A stretch of DNA of 10,578 bases from Deltaproteobacteria bacterium (GCA_005879205.1 VBLD01000011.1:5923-16500); one strand, 5' to 3'. Counted from the first letter of the stretch, positions 3,471 to 10,578 are shown. Made by a program: numbers and translations. The notes: generated by a model from the sequence alone, not told the origin.

Positions 3471-6430
3471 GGAGCCGCCGGCGGCAGGCAGGTGAGCTGC
3501 AGCGCGTCCCGGTCGATCGCGGCACCGGGGCCGTGCGTGAGCGTCCGGAACACGAGCTTCGTGCGTCCGATCGGGACGTCCGCGTCCATCCTGCCGGTGC
3601 ACCGCTCTCCCGGCCCGAGCGGGCTCTGGAACCGCCCGAGGGCCGCCAGGAGCGCGTTCCGCGCCGCGACGTTCTGCACGCGCTCGAGGGCCGTCGGCCG
3701 GAGCACGTCGACGCGCGAGACGGCACCCGCCGCGCACGCCAGGCGCGGATCCTCGCCCCCGAGGCAGGCCCAGAGGTGGAACCGGCAGGTGCCCGGCGTC
3801 GGGTCGAAGTCGCAGGCCGGGTCACCGTCGACGCAGAGCTGCTTCGCCATCGGCAGCCCGCTGCGCGCGACGACCGGCGCGCCCATCTCGATCGACCACT
3901 CGAGGCCGCAATCGCTGCCAGGCGCCCCGCCCCCCGGAATGCGCAGCGCCGGCGGCACCAGCTGGCAGTCGGCCGTGCACGCGTCGCCGGGCGCGCCGTT
4001 GGCCGGCCCGTCGTCGCACTGCTCGCCGCACTCGACGGTGCCGTTGCCGCACTCGAGGCGGCAGGTGGCGGAGCAGCCGTCGCACGGCGTGGTGTTGCCG
4101 TCGTCGCACGACTCACCGAGCTCCGTCACGCCGTTGCCGCAGACCGCGGGATTCGGCTGGCAGGTGAGCTTCAACCGGTTGGCACCCATGCGATGGCCCG
4201 AGGTATCGGTCGCGGTCGCGCTCACCACACGGCTCGCCACCAGGCCCGGGAGGTGCGGGACGAGGAAGGGCACGAGCCCCGTGCAGGCGTCGCGCGCGGT
4301 GACCGGCGTCCCGCTCTCGAGGACCGTCGAGCCTGCCATGACGGTCGTCCCGAGCGCCTCGAGCACCGGGACCAGGTGGTTCGCGTTCACCCCATCGGTG
4401 GCGTCGGCCGGGTTGAGCGGCGCCGGGTGGAGGAGATCGACGATCTTGATCGCCGCGGGATGGCAGGTCGGGAAGCGCGCATCGTCGGCGTTGATGCAGG
4501 CCCCGAGACGGAAGGTGCACGTGCCGTCGGTGGCGCCGTCTGCATCGCACGACGGGTCGCCGTCGATGCAGGTCTGGTCTCTGGACGGGAAGCCGTTCAC
4601 GACCGGACCGTTTGGATTGTCGATCGCCCATTCGAGGAAGCAGTTCGAGGAGTCGACGTGCGACGACGGCACGAGGCGGATCGTTCCGACCAGCCGGCAG
4701 CTCGCGTCGCATCCGTCGCCGGCGGTGCCGTTGCGGGCGCCGTCGTCGCACTGCTCGTCGCACTCGGCGATCCCGTTGCCACAGCCCTCGACCGTGCACG
4801 ACGCCGAGCACCCGTCGCACGGGCGGCTGTTGCCGTCGTCGCACTCCTCGCCGCTCTCCACGATGCCGTTGCCACACCGGGGAGTCGGCGTGCCGCACGG
4901 CGGCAGGAGCTGGTTCTGGCCGATCATGGGCCCGGGCGAGACGACCGCCCCCGGGACGATCTGCGGCAGGTGGGCGGGGTCGAGGTACTCGAGGTGGTTG
5001 GCGGCCGAGGTGAGCGTCCCGGCGATCGTCATCGGGCCGCTCGCCTGGAGCAGGTTCTCGCCGGTGGTGCCGAGCGTCGAGACGACCGCGCCCGCGTTGA
5101 CGGTGACCGCACACGCCTGGAGGATCACCGAACCGCCCAGGTCGTCGCTGCTCAAGGCGTCGGCGTGCACCTTGCCCGTCACCACGATCGTCGCGGCGAC
5201 GACCTGGAACATCCCACCGCCGTCGCCGTTCATCTGGCCCTGCACCGTCGCCTGCGCACCCGCGTCCGCGAAGACGGTCCCGCCACCACCGATACCGCCG
5301 CTGACGTCGATCGGGCCGAGGGTCAGGTTGCGGCCGGCGTCCGGCTCGAGGTCGCCGCCGGTCCCCTCCGTGCCGCGGCCCGCCGCCGAGACGAGCGCCG
5401 TCTGCAGGATGTCGGTGCCGGCCGTCAGACACACCTGGCCCCCGCTGCCGTCGGGAATGCCCGAGTCGGCGCTGATCGGCGCCGTCACGCTGATGCTGCC
5501 CGCGACCGCGGTGATCTCGATGTCGGCGCCGCTGCCTCCGCCCTCCGTCACGCTGCCCGCCGCGTTCCCGGTGACGCTGTCGCCGATCGACACCGAGCCG
5601 TTCGCCATTACGGTCACCGAGCCGGCGTCGCCCGAGAGCCCTCCACCGTTCACGTTGAGCGGCGCGCCGGTGGTCACGTTGCCGCCCGCCTCGAGGTCGA
5701 TGGTGCCGCCCCCGTCCTCGCCTCCCGAGGCGTTGATTCCCATGCCGCCCACGGTGATCGAGCCTTGCGGCGCCGACACCGTGACGTCTCCGCCCTCGTC
5801 CGGCGACGAGACGTTCGCACTGCCCTGGATGGCGCGATCGCCGCCCGTGCAGGTGCCGTGGGTGGTCACGTCGCCGCACTCCGGGATGTCCCCGACGCAG
5901 CTCGTGCCGTCGTGCGGCCCGCCCACGCACACCCCGAGCAAGTTGATCGAGCCGCCGAACGACGAGACCTGCGTGGACTTGGCGAGCAGGAGCCCATCGA
6001 TCTGGATGACACCGAGGGCAGCCAGCGTGATCACTCCACCCGATGCCGGGCCACCGAGGTCGACCTTGCCCTTGGTCGAGCCGCTCGCCTCGACGCGGAT
6101 GTCACCCGTCGTGATGATCGAGAGGCTCGGGAACGAATCGTTCGGCGCCGATCCGAGGATCGACGCTGCCGCCTCGAGCCTGACGCTCCCGGCCCGGATG
6201 GCGAGCGTGCCCGAGGTGAACGACAGGCTCGCGCCGGGTCTCAGGTCGAGCGCGCGACCGCCGAGATCGAGCGTCGTGTTGGGGTTCACCGTGAGGTCTC
6301 CGGTCACGACGCAGGGGTTGGCGCTGGCCGGGCAGAGATCGGTCGCCGACGAGACGGCGGCCGTGGCGGGACGCGGCACGAGCCCGAGCGGCAAGGCGAC
6401 GGCCACGAACCACCCGACGGTGACGCGCAT
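3467..6430 (-). CDS. Large exported beta-helix protein with DUF4215-type Cys-rich repeats
   Basis: A 987-aa protein. Residues 1-25 form a Sec signal peptide (MRVTV, hydrophobic core, cleavage likely after 'PATAA'). Residues about 45-480 are Gly/Val/Thr-rich short-strand repeats with blocks such as 'GGTIDLEAGGNV' and 'GSVTVMANGSVSIG', typical of a right-handed beta-helix, with a Cys-rich insert at 168-194. Four DUF4215/Myxococcus Cys-rich repeats (CGNG...E.CDDG...C...C) lie at about 519-545, 550-578, 764-790 and 794-822. Each pair is followed by a similar unnamed module, at 597-757 and 841-981. No C-terminal anchor or sorting motif is visible, so it is periplasmic, surface-bound or secreted by an unseen route. 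Adhesion or surface structure is plausible but not shown. ATG 6430 is chosen because a perfect GGAGG lies 8 bases upstream; the frame extends to a TTG at 6445, but that start would place the GGAGG inside the gene. The long open frames on the opposite strand here are GC-driven shadows. Confidence 0.85.
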   Translation of the reverse strand: MRVTVGWFVAVALPLGLVPRPATAAVSSATDLCPASANPCVVTGDLTVNPNTTLDLGGRALDLRPGASLSFTSGTLAIRAGSVRLEAAASILGSAPNDSFPSLSIITTGDIRVEASGSTKGKVDLGGPASGGVITLAALGVIQIDGLLLAKSTQVSSFGGSINLLGVCVGGPHDGTSCVGDIPECGDVTTHGTCTGGDRAIQGSANVSSPDEGGDVTVSAPQGSITVGGMGINASGGEDGGGTIDLEAGGNVTTGAPLNVNGGGLSGDAGSVTVMANGSVSIGDSVTGNAAGSVTEGGGSGADIEITAVAGSISVTAPISADSGIPDGSGGQVCLTAGTDILQTALVSAAGRGTEGTGGDLEPDAGRNLTLGPIDVSGGIGGGGTVFADAGAQATVQGQMNGDGGGMFQVVAATIVVTGKVHADALSSDDLGGSVILQACAVTVNAGAVVSTLGTTGENLLQASGPMTIAGTLTSAANHLEYLDPAHLPQIVPGAVVSPGPMIGQNQLLPPCGTPTPRCGNGIVESGEECDDGNSRPCDGCSASCTVEGCGNGIAECDEQCDDGARNGTAGDGCDASCRLVGTIRLVPSSHVDSSNCFLEWAIDNPNGPVVNGFPSRDQTCIDGDPSCDADGATDGTCTFRLGACINADDARFPTCHPAAIKIVDLLHPAPLNPADATDGVNANHLVPVLEALGTTVMAGSTVLESGTPVTARDACTGLVPFLVPHLPGLVASRVVSATATDTSGHRMGANRLKLTCQPNPAVCGNGVTELGESCDDGNTTPCDGCSATCRLECGNGTVECGEQCDDGPANGAPGDACTADCQLVPPALRIPGGGAPGSDCGLEWSIEMGAPVVARSGLPMAKQLCVDGDPACDFDPTPGTCRFHLWACLGGEDPRLACAAGAVSRVDVLRPTALERVQNVAARNALLAALGRFQSPLGPGERCTGRMDADVPIGRTKLVFRTLTHGPGAAIDRDALQLTCLPPAAP
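3488..4141 (-). repeat. Second copy of internal duplication (residues 764-981)
   Basis: A Cys-rich repeat pair plus a module beginning 'DCGLEWSIEMGAPVV' and ending 'LQLTCLP'. It shares with the first copy the ordered motifs C.LEW.I, PVV..G.P, C.DGDP.CD, GTC.F.L.AC, ALG, G..CTG and LTC.P. It is shorter than the first copy, mainly in the segment between the AC motif and CTG. Confidence 0.75.
4160..4876 (-). repeat. First copy of internal duplication (residues 519-757)
   Basis: A Cys-rich repeat pair (CGNGIVESGEECDDG..., CGNGIAECDEQCDDG...) followed by a module with 'NCFLEWAIDNPNGPVV', 'CIDGDPSCD', 'GTCTFRLGAC', 'DACTG' and 'LKLTCQP'. The same order recurs in 3488-4141, so the unit arose by tandem duplication. 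Confidence 0.75.
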
Positions 6431-6438
6431 GCGGAAAA

Positions 6439-6443
6439 CCTCC
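6439..6443 (-). promoter_or_regulatory. Shine-Dalgarno deciding the start of the secreted protein
   Basis: The minus strand reads GGAGG at 6443-6439, followed by 8 bases (TTTTCCGC) and ATG 6430. This supports ATG 6430 over the in-frame TTG at 6445, which lies upstream of the site. Confidence 0.75.
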
Positions 6444-6498
6444 AAAAGCGCGATCCCTTAGCATGCACGCCCCGGCGCCCGCTAGAGACGAACTCCGG

Positions 6499-6525
6499 AA
6501 AAAGTACGCGAGTTCGCTCGCGTAC
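6499..6525 (-). terminator. Intrinsic-terminator-like hairpin in the leader of the secreted protein gene
   Basis: On the minus strand, GTACGCGAG (6525-6517) and CTCGCGTAC (6512-6504) form a perfect 9-bp stem around CGAA, followed at once by TTTTT (6503-6499). This is the classic Rho-independent layout. It points toward the secreted protein gene, 68 bp before ATG 6430, although no other minus-strand gene lies just upstream. It may be a leader attenuator if the promoter lies to its right, or a block on antisense transcription. Read on the plus strand it has a TTCG loop and no T tract. Confidence 0.55.
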
Positions 6526-6531
6526 GGCCGC

Positions 6532-6559
6532 TTGCGCTGGCGGGCGGGTCCGCTACCCT
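6532..6559 (+). promoter_or_regulatory. Weak sigma-70-like promoter placing the start at the ATG
   Basis: TTGCGC (6532-6537) and TACCCT (6554-6559) are separated by 16 bp, each matching 3 of 6 consensus positions. The -10-like element ends 8 bp before ATG 6568, so transcription would begin at or near the start codon, giving a leaderless message. No Shine-Dalgarno is present, which agrees with that reading. Confidence 0.3.
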
Positions 6560-6567
6560 CGCGCCGC

Positions 6568-7113
6568 ATGGGCCGCGAGACGCTCGAGCCTCACGAGCTC
6601 GTGGAGCAGGAGGATCTGGAACGGCCGCGTCGCCGCGGCCTCTCGACGCGCGTCGCCGTCACCGCCGCGCTGCTCGCGGTGCTCGCCTCGATCTCCGCCC
6701 TCGAGGCCGAGCACAGCGCCGCCGAGGCCATTCTCGCCAAGAACGACGCGGTCCTCTGGCAGAGCCGCGCCTCCGACGAATGGGCCTACCGCCAGGCCAA
6801 GTCGATCAAGCTCCACCTCCAGGAGCTGGCCCCCGGCGGTGCCCCCGATCCCGAGCCGCAGCGCGCCGAGATCGCCGCCTCCGAGAGCCGCGCGCAGGCG
6901 GACGAGGAAGAGCGGGACCGAGCCAATCAAGAGGCCGCCGAGCATTTCGCCCGCCACCACCGCTTCGCGGTCGCGACCAGCCTCCTGCAGATCGCGATCG
7001 TGCTCGAGACGGTCGCGGCCGTCCTCGACCGGACGGCCGTCTGGTGGGGCGGGCTCGCGGTGGGTGCGGTGGGCGCGGCGGCCCTCGCGAACGGGTTCCT
7101 CGGGTTCCTGTGA
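6568..7113 (+). CDS. DUF4337 family membrane protein
   Basis: A 181-aa protein with the DUF4337 pattern. A short acidic N-terminus is followed by a first membrane segment (about 27-46), then 'AILAKNDAVLWQSRASDEWAYRQAKSIK' split across 54-81. Next come a charged helical, coiled-coil-like stretch (about 98-128, rich in E, A, R) and 'FARHHRFAVATSLLQIAIVL' leading into two more membrane segments (about 133-153 and 157-181). The family is widespread in proteobacteria, has no established function, and is expected in the inner membrane. The frame is open upstream to 6463, but those 35 residues cross the promoter-like element and hairpin and lack family similarity, so ATG 6568 is preferred. It is divergent from the secreted protein and convergent with the glycosyltransferase (43-bp gap). 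Confidence 0.85.
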   Translation: MGRETLEPHELVEQEDLERPRRRGLSTRVAVTAALLAVLASISALEAEHSAAEAILAKNDAVLWQSRASDEWAYRQAKSIKLHLQELAPGGAPDPEPQRAEIAASESRAQADEEERDRANQEAAEHFARHHRFAVATSLLQIAIVLETVAAVLDRTAVWWGGLAVGAVGAAALANGFLGFL

Positions 7114-7156
7114 GGAACACGACCTGGGATTCCGGTCACGTCGGCCGGCGAACGTG

Positions 7157-8790
7157 CTACCTCCGCCGTACCAGGACCAGATCGCGGCGGTGGCGCGAGA
7201 AGACGTGTGCGCTCCTCAGCACCTCCTCCCAGCCGGGCCGCCGTCCCCAGGCACCCCAGCGTTCCTGGTCCAGCACGTAGTAGCCGGGGGCAAGCTCCAC
7301 CGGTCGACCGCTCGCCAGCCGCACGCGACGGCCGACGTAGAAGATGAAGGGGATCTCCTCCTCGCCGGTGAAGAGGCTCAGCCGATCGGTGGGCTGGAGC
7401 CGCGCGCGCACGGCGAGCGCGAAGGGACGGATGGACTTCTGGGCGGCACGCGCCGGCACGAATACTCCGAGCGCGAGGAGGGCGACGCCGGCCACGGCCG
7501 CCGCCGTGGCGAACGTCGCGCGCCGCCAGCGCGCGCGCCCGAGCGCGCGCGCCGCGTGCGCACCCGCCAGCGCGGCCGCGAGCGCCAGGGCAACGATCTC
7601 GAGCTGCCGTGCGGCGATCGTGCGCGCGTAGGCGTCGACGTCGATCTCGTAGCGCAAGGCGACGTCCCGGATACTCGCCGTCGAGACGAGACCGTGCCCC
7701 ACGGCGATCGCGCTCGCCGCGGCGAGGAGGGCCCCGGCCGTGACGGCGTGCGCCAGCGTGCGAGCGGCACCGCTGAGCCGCGCCGCCGGTTCCGCCTCGC
7801 GCGCGACCTCCGCCAGCCACCAGCCGACCACCAGCGCCAGCGCGGGGCGGAGCGGGAGAAGATAGGCGGCGCGCTTGAGCGGGGCGATCGAGAAGAAGAT
7901 GAAGCCGCCCAGACGACCGCGTACCGCCGGGGCCGCTCGCCGCCCCACGCGCGGGCGGCGGCCCAGGGCACGACGAGCGTCCACGGGAACCCGCCGAGCA
8001 CGAGCGGGGCGACGTAGTACAGTGGCGAGCGGTACGGGAAGCGGCTGCTGCCGAGCAGGGCCTCGCCGTTCTCGGACAGGATCTGCTTGGCGACGAAGTC
8101 CATGCCGCGATGGGCGTACGCCAGCGCGTACCAGCCGCCGGCGACGACGACGAAGAGAAGAACGGGCAGCGGGCGCACGAGACCGAGGACGGGGCGAAGC
8201 TGTCGCTCGCGCGCCGCGAAGGCGAGCGCGGTGAGGCCGACGAGACCCGGGCCGATGGGACCCTTGGCGAGCATGGCGAATGCGAGGCAGAGGGCGAGTA
8301 CGAGTCGTGCCCCTCGGCGCACGCCGAGGGCCTGCACGACGGCCACCTGCGCGCCGGTGACCGCCGCGGTGAGCGTCATGTCGACGCGCCCGTCGCTCGC
8401 CTCGGTCAGGAACTGCGGGGTGGTCACCAGCACGAGCGCCGCGAAGGTCCCCACCTCGGCCCCTCCCCAGGCGAGGCCGGCGAGGAAGACGACCACGACG
8501 ACGACGCCGCCGAGGACGACCGACGGGGCGCGGAGCGTCCGGACCGTGACCTGCCCACCGGTGAGCCGCGCGCTGCTCGCCACGAGCCAGTGGAAGAGCG
8601 GCGGTTTCGAGGGCACCACGCTGCCGTTCCACAGCGGCAGGATCCAGTCGCCAGTGTCCAGCATCTCGCGCGCCACCAGCGCCTCGCGCGCCTCGCCACC
8701 CTCGTAGACGTCGCTGTCGATTGCACGCGCGCCGAGCACGACGGTGAGCGCACCGAGGGCCGCGATCCTGAGGACGAGGGCGCGCGTCAC
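7157..8790 (-). pseudogene. ArnT/PMT-like membrane glycosyltransferase, broken by a one-base frameshift
   Basis: Starts at GTG 8790, overlapping the phosphatase stop as GTGA. The N-terminal part (residues 1-294, to 7909) is a multi-membrane-segment protein with ArnT-type motifs: 'DVYEGGEAREALVAREML' and 'PSKPPLFHWLV' in the first periplasmic loop and 'AFAMLAKGPIGPGL' later. After 'RRYAVVW' the original frame turns into Ser/Arg-rich nonsense ending at 7378. In the next frame the sequence resumes exactly with 'GGFIFFSIAPLKRAAYLLPL', the conserved KR..YLLPL motif, and continues through further membrane segments to a soluble C-terminus ending in TAG at 7159-7157. Adding one G to the GGG at 7910-7908 restores a 544-aa protein, normal for ArnT-like GT-C enzymes (about 550). 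Such enzymes transfer sugars from polyprenyl phosphates outside the inner membrane; donor and acceptor are unknown. Loss may be real or a base-calling error in the G run. Confidence 0.85.
7529..7552. repeat. (GC)5 inverted repeat with 4-base loop
   Basis: Two GC dinucleotide runs (7529-7538 and 7543-7552) flank CCGA and can form a 10-bp all-GC stem or Z-prone DNA. It lies inside the 3' part of the glycosyltransferase gene in an arginine/alanine-rich linker, so the coding constraint (ARALGRAR) explains part of it. Confidence 0.4.
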
Positions 8791-9938
8791 CGGTCGCGGG
8801 GCGGCGGCCAGCCGCTCGAGAGGCACGCCACGTCCGCGCCGCGACGGCGGCGAACCCGGTCCACGACGTGGCCCGAGACGTCCACGGCGCGGATGTCGAG
8901 CTCTGCGGGCGTGACGCGGATGCGCAGATAGTGCGTCACCGAGACCACACGCGGGAAGTTCGGGTGCGGCCGGACGGGATCCGGATCGAGGTTTGCGCCG
9001 CCGCCGCCACTCACCACGTGCAGCGTACGGGCCTCGGCCGCATAAGCGCACGCGGGTGTGGACCGCTCGTAGAGGTGCTCGTGGCCCGCGAGGACGAGGT
9101 CCGTACGCCCGCGCTCGACGATCGGCTCGAGGACGTCGCGCAGCCCGGGAACGGTGAACTTCACGCCCGCGCTGTACGGCGGCTCGTGCAGGAAGACGAT
9201 GCGCCACGGCCGAACGGCCGCCGCCGCGAGATCGGCGGCGAGCCAGCCCGCGCCCGGTGCTCCGTCGCGCGCGAACTCGGGCGACGAGACCGAGACCAGA
9301 TGCGCCGCATTCCAGTCGAAGGCGTAGTGCGGCCCGCCCGCGTCCTCGCCGTCGGCGGCGGGCGCGAACAGGTCGTGATAGACGCTGCGCGGCTCGAGGT
9401 CGTGGTTGCCTGGCGTCGGCATGAGGGGGATGCGCCGGAGGAGGCGCCCGTAGGGCCGGAAGAACTCCGCCGCGTATTGGCGCGCCTTCCCGCCCGGGTA
9501 GGCGAAGTCGCCGAGATGAACCAGGAAGGCGGGCCGTCCCGCGAGGATGCGACGAGCGAGCGCCGCCGCGGTCCGACTGCCGTCGCCGGTGTCGCCGACG
9601 GCCGCAAAGGTGAAGGGCACGGACTCGACCGACGCGGTGCGGAAGCGGACGCGCGACGGCGGATGACCCGGGCCGATGCGGCAGCCGTAGTCGGTGGCCG
9701 GGACGAGTCCTGCGAGGCGTGCGACGCGCAGGCCCCGCCGGCCCTCCGGCGCGACGACCTGCACGCTCCGACCGTCGGGCCGGCGGCAATCGACCGTCTC
9801 CATCGGGCCCGTCCACACGACGGTCGCGGCCGTCGGCGTGACGCGGGTCACGTACGCCCAGCCGGCCGGCAGCCGTCGGCTGCAGGCGACGCCGAGAAGC
9901 AGGACCGCCGCCCACCACGGCCGACTCCGCCGTCCCAC
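8787..9938 (-). CDS. Purple-acid-phosphatase-like metallophosphoesterase, probable lipoprotein
   Basis: A 383-aa protein starting at GTG 9938. Arginines, a hydrophobic core and 'LLLGVACS' suggest a lipoprotein signal with Cys19, although Gly at -3 makes the lipobox imperfect. Residues about 25-102 form an FN3-like domain ('ATVVWTG', 'GLVPATDYGCRI'), as in plant and bacterial purple acid phosphatases. The catalytic domain shows all metal motifs in order: GDTGDG (115-120), GDFAY (143-147, Tyr147 being the charge-transfer tyrosine), GNHD (177-180), 'FLHEPPY' (His251) and GHEHLYER (285-292). Family members hydrolyse phosphate esters with a dinuclear Fe/metal centre, here at the periplasmic face. 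GGGGG lies about 6 bases before the GTG, and a GATAC -10-like sequence lies just upstream, so the start is reasonable. It is translationally coupled to the glycosyltransferase downstream, suggesting a shared envelope role. Confidence 0.88.
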   Translation of the reverse strand: MGRRSRPWWAAVLLLGVACSRRLPAGWAYVTRVTPTAATVVWTGPMETVDCRRPDGRSVQVVAPEGRRGLRVARLAGLVPATDYGCRIGPGHPPSRVRFRTASVESVPFTFAAVGDTGDGSRTAAALARRILAGRPAFLVHLGDFAYPGGKARQYAAEFFRPYGRLLRRIPLMPTPGNHDLEPRSVYHDLFAPAADGEDAGGPHYAFDWNAAHLVSVSSPEFARDGAPGAGWLAADLAAAAVRPWRIVFLHEPPYSAGVKFTVPGLRDVLEPIVERGRTDLVLAGHEHLYERSTPACAYAAEARTLHVVSGGGGANLDPDPVRPHPNFPRVVSVTHYLRIRVTPAELDIRAVDVSGHVVDRVRRRRGADVACLSSGWPPPRDR

Positions 9939-9989
9939 GGCCGCCCCCGTATCATCGGCAGGCGGCCCCCGCCACCGGCGGGCCGGTCC

Positions 9990-10578
9990 TCAGGCGCGAA
10001 CGACGCCGGACTCCGTGAAGTAGCGGCGCGGGTTCTCGACCAGCATCGTCGTGATCTTCTCCTGCGAGACGCCCGCCGCCCGCAGCCGCGGGATCACCTT
10101 CTTGAAGACGTGCGTCGGCTGCCAGTCCGGCATCAGCTCGGGAGGCAGGATCGGCGGCAGGCCGCGCCAGCACCACACGGTGTCGTGCGAGAGGACGATC
10201 TGCCGCTCGAAGTCGAGCCCGAGGAGCCCGATCAGCGCTGCCAGGCGCTCGCGATCCGGATGCAGCAGCTCGAGACCGAAGCGGTCGAAGCCGAGGTAGG
10301 CCCCACGATCGAGCATGGTGAGATGATAGTGCAGGTCGCTCGAGCCGTCGGAGTGGCCGACGACGATGGCCTGCGGCGCGACGCCCTGGCCGACGAGGAT
10401 CTCGAGCTGCTCGGCGCCCATGGTGCCCTCGTCGGTGTGCGTGGTGATCGGCACGCCGGTCTCCAGGTGCGCGCGGGCCGCCGCGCGCAGGACCATCTCC
10501 TCGTAGGGCGTGATCTTGTGGGCGCTGGTCGCCACCTTGATCACGCCGGCCCGGATGCCGGTGTCGCCGATCCCTTCG
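9990..10578 (-). CDS. Phosphotriesterase (PTE)-family amidohydrolase, C-terminal part
   Basis: The 5' end lies beyond the right edge; 195 residues are visible, running from 'EGIGDTGIRAGVIKVATS' to the TGA at 9992-9990. The visible metal-site residues of the PTE fold are present: the bridging (carboxylated) Lys in GVIKVA, His in 'PITTHTD', His in 'VVGHSD' and the catalytic Asp in 'LSHDT'. 'DRGAYLGFDRFGLE' and the C-terminal 'ENPRRYF' are typical of PTE homologues and lactonases. The N-terminal HxH pair would be outside the window. Members hydrolyse lactones, carboxyl esters or phosphotriesters in a TIM barrel; substrate cannot be read from this part. The GTG at 10544 in this frame is internal, not a start, because family sequence continues upstream of it. 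The phosphatase follows after 51 bp on the same strand, so co-transcription is possible. Confidence 0.9.
   Translation of the reverse strand, partial: EGIGDTGIRAGVIKVATSAHKITPYEEMVLRAAARAHLETGVPITTHTDEGTMGAEQLEILVGQGVAPQAIVVGHSDGSSDLHYHLTMLDRGAYLGFDRFGLELLHPDRERLAALIGLLGLDFERQIVLSHDTVWCWRGLPPILPPELMPDWQPTHVFKKVIPRLRAAGVSQEKITTMLVENPRRYFTESGVVRA

Noticed and set aside
2154..3737. A 527-codon minus-strand open frame opposite the thiolase
   Set aside because: The plus-strand thiolase and DUF35 proteins have clear family motifs; the opposite frame is Arg/Ala/Gly-rich and featureless.
7900..7915. Programmed ribosomal frameshift in the glycosyltransferase
   Set aside because: There is no slippery heptamer, and ArnT-like proteins are not known to need frameshifting. 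A mutation or sequence error is simpler.
3533..8017. A very long open frame (about 1490 codons) on the plus strand, and another of about 990 codons over 3492-6461
   Set aside because: They run antisense across the signal-peptide/beta-helix gene (the longer one also crosses the DUF4337 gene in another frame and the glycosyltransferase gene). Their products are Arg/Pro/Ala-rich with no domain, as expected from GC-rich shadow frames.
7378..9918. An 846-codon minus-strand frame suggesting a phosphatase-glycosyltransferase fusion
   Set aside because: Its first half is an out-of-frame shadow of the metallophosphatase gene; the real glycosyltransferase starts at GTG 8790.
9964..9984. GC hairpin (CCCGCC-ACC-GGCGGG) between the PTE-family and phosphatase genes as a terminator
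   Set aside because: The stem is only 6 bp and no T tract follows on the minus strand, so termination is not supported.
1..10578. CRISPR array, tRNA, rRNA, insertion sequence with transposase, or phage genes
   Set aside because: I saw no regularly spaced direct repeats, no cloverleaf-like sequence and no transposase, integrase or phage protein motifs in any frame.

Overview
The window is about 10.6 kb of very GC-rich, densely packed bacterial DNA. The gene mix is a DUF35 Zn-ribbon/OB-fold protein paired with an SCP2-type thiolase, a large secreted beta-helix protein with DUF4215/'Myxococcus' type Cys-rich repeats, an FdhE-like Zn-ribbon protein, and ArnT-like and phosphotriesterase-family genes. 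This fits a high-GC member of the former Deltaproteobacteria or a related uncultured phylum such as Myxococcota or Binatota. That placement is inference from gene content and base composition; there is no rRNA or marker gene to prove it.

Layout, left to right. (1) 1-587, minus: N-terminal part of an amylo-alpha-1,6-glucosidase (glycogen-debranching type) that runs off the left edge. (2) 588-726: divergent promoter region with a good -24/-12 (sigma-54) match reading right. (3) 727-1515, plus: FdhE-like protein with four CxxC pairs. (4) 1516-1923: the only long non-coding stretch. It holds a degenerate inverted-repeat pair, a REP-like hairpin, an 8-bp stem, a perfect 12-bp-arm palindrome and a doubtful minus-strand ORF. 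(5) 1924-3458, plus: translationally coupled DUF35 protein and thiolase. (6) 3467-6430, minus: 987-aa exported beta-helix protein whose C-terminal third is a tandem duplication of Cys-rich repeats plus an unnamed module. (7) 6431-6567: divergent promoter region with an intrinsic-terminator-like hairpin reading toward the secreted protein gene. (8) 6568-7113, plus: DUF4337 membrane protein. (9) 10578-7157, minus: a probable transcription unit of a phosphotriesterase-family hydrolase (5' end off the right edge), a purple-acid-phosphatase-like lipoprotein and an ArnT-like membrane glycosyltransferase. The last two overlap by 4 bp (GTGA). The glycosyltransferase reading frame is broken by one missing base in a G run.

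No single pathway links the whole window. Functional units visible are the DUF35/thiolase pair (acyl-CoA thiolysis, condensation or aldol chemistry) and the phosphatase/glycosyltransferase pair (envelope). I see no clear new defence or mobile system. The points most worth checking are the duplicated extracellular module, the thiolase with two changed active-site motifs, the sigma-54 site, the leader terminator and the structured 1516-1923 gap.
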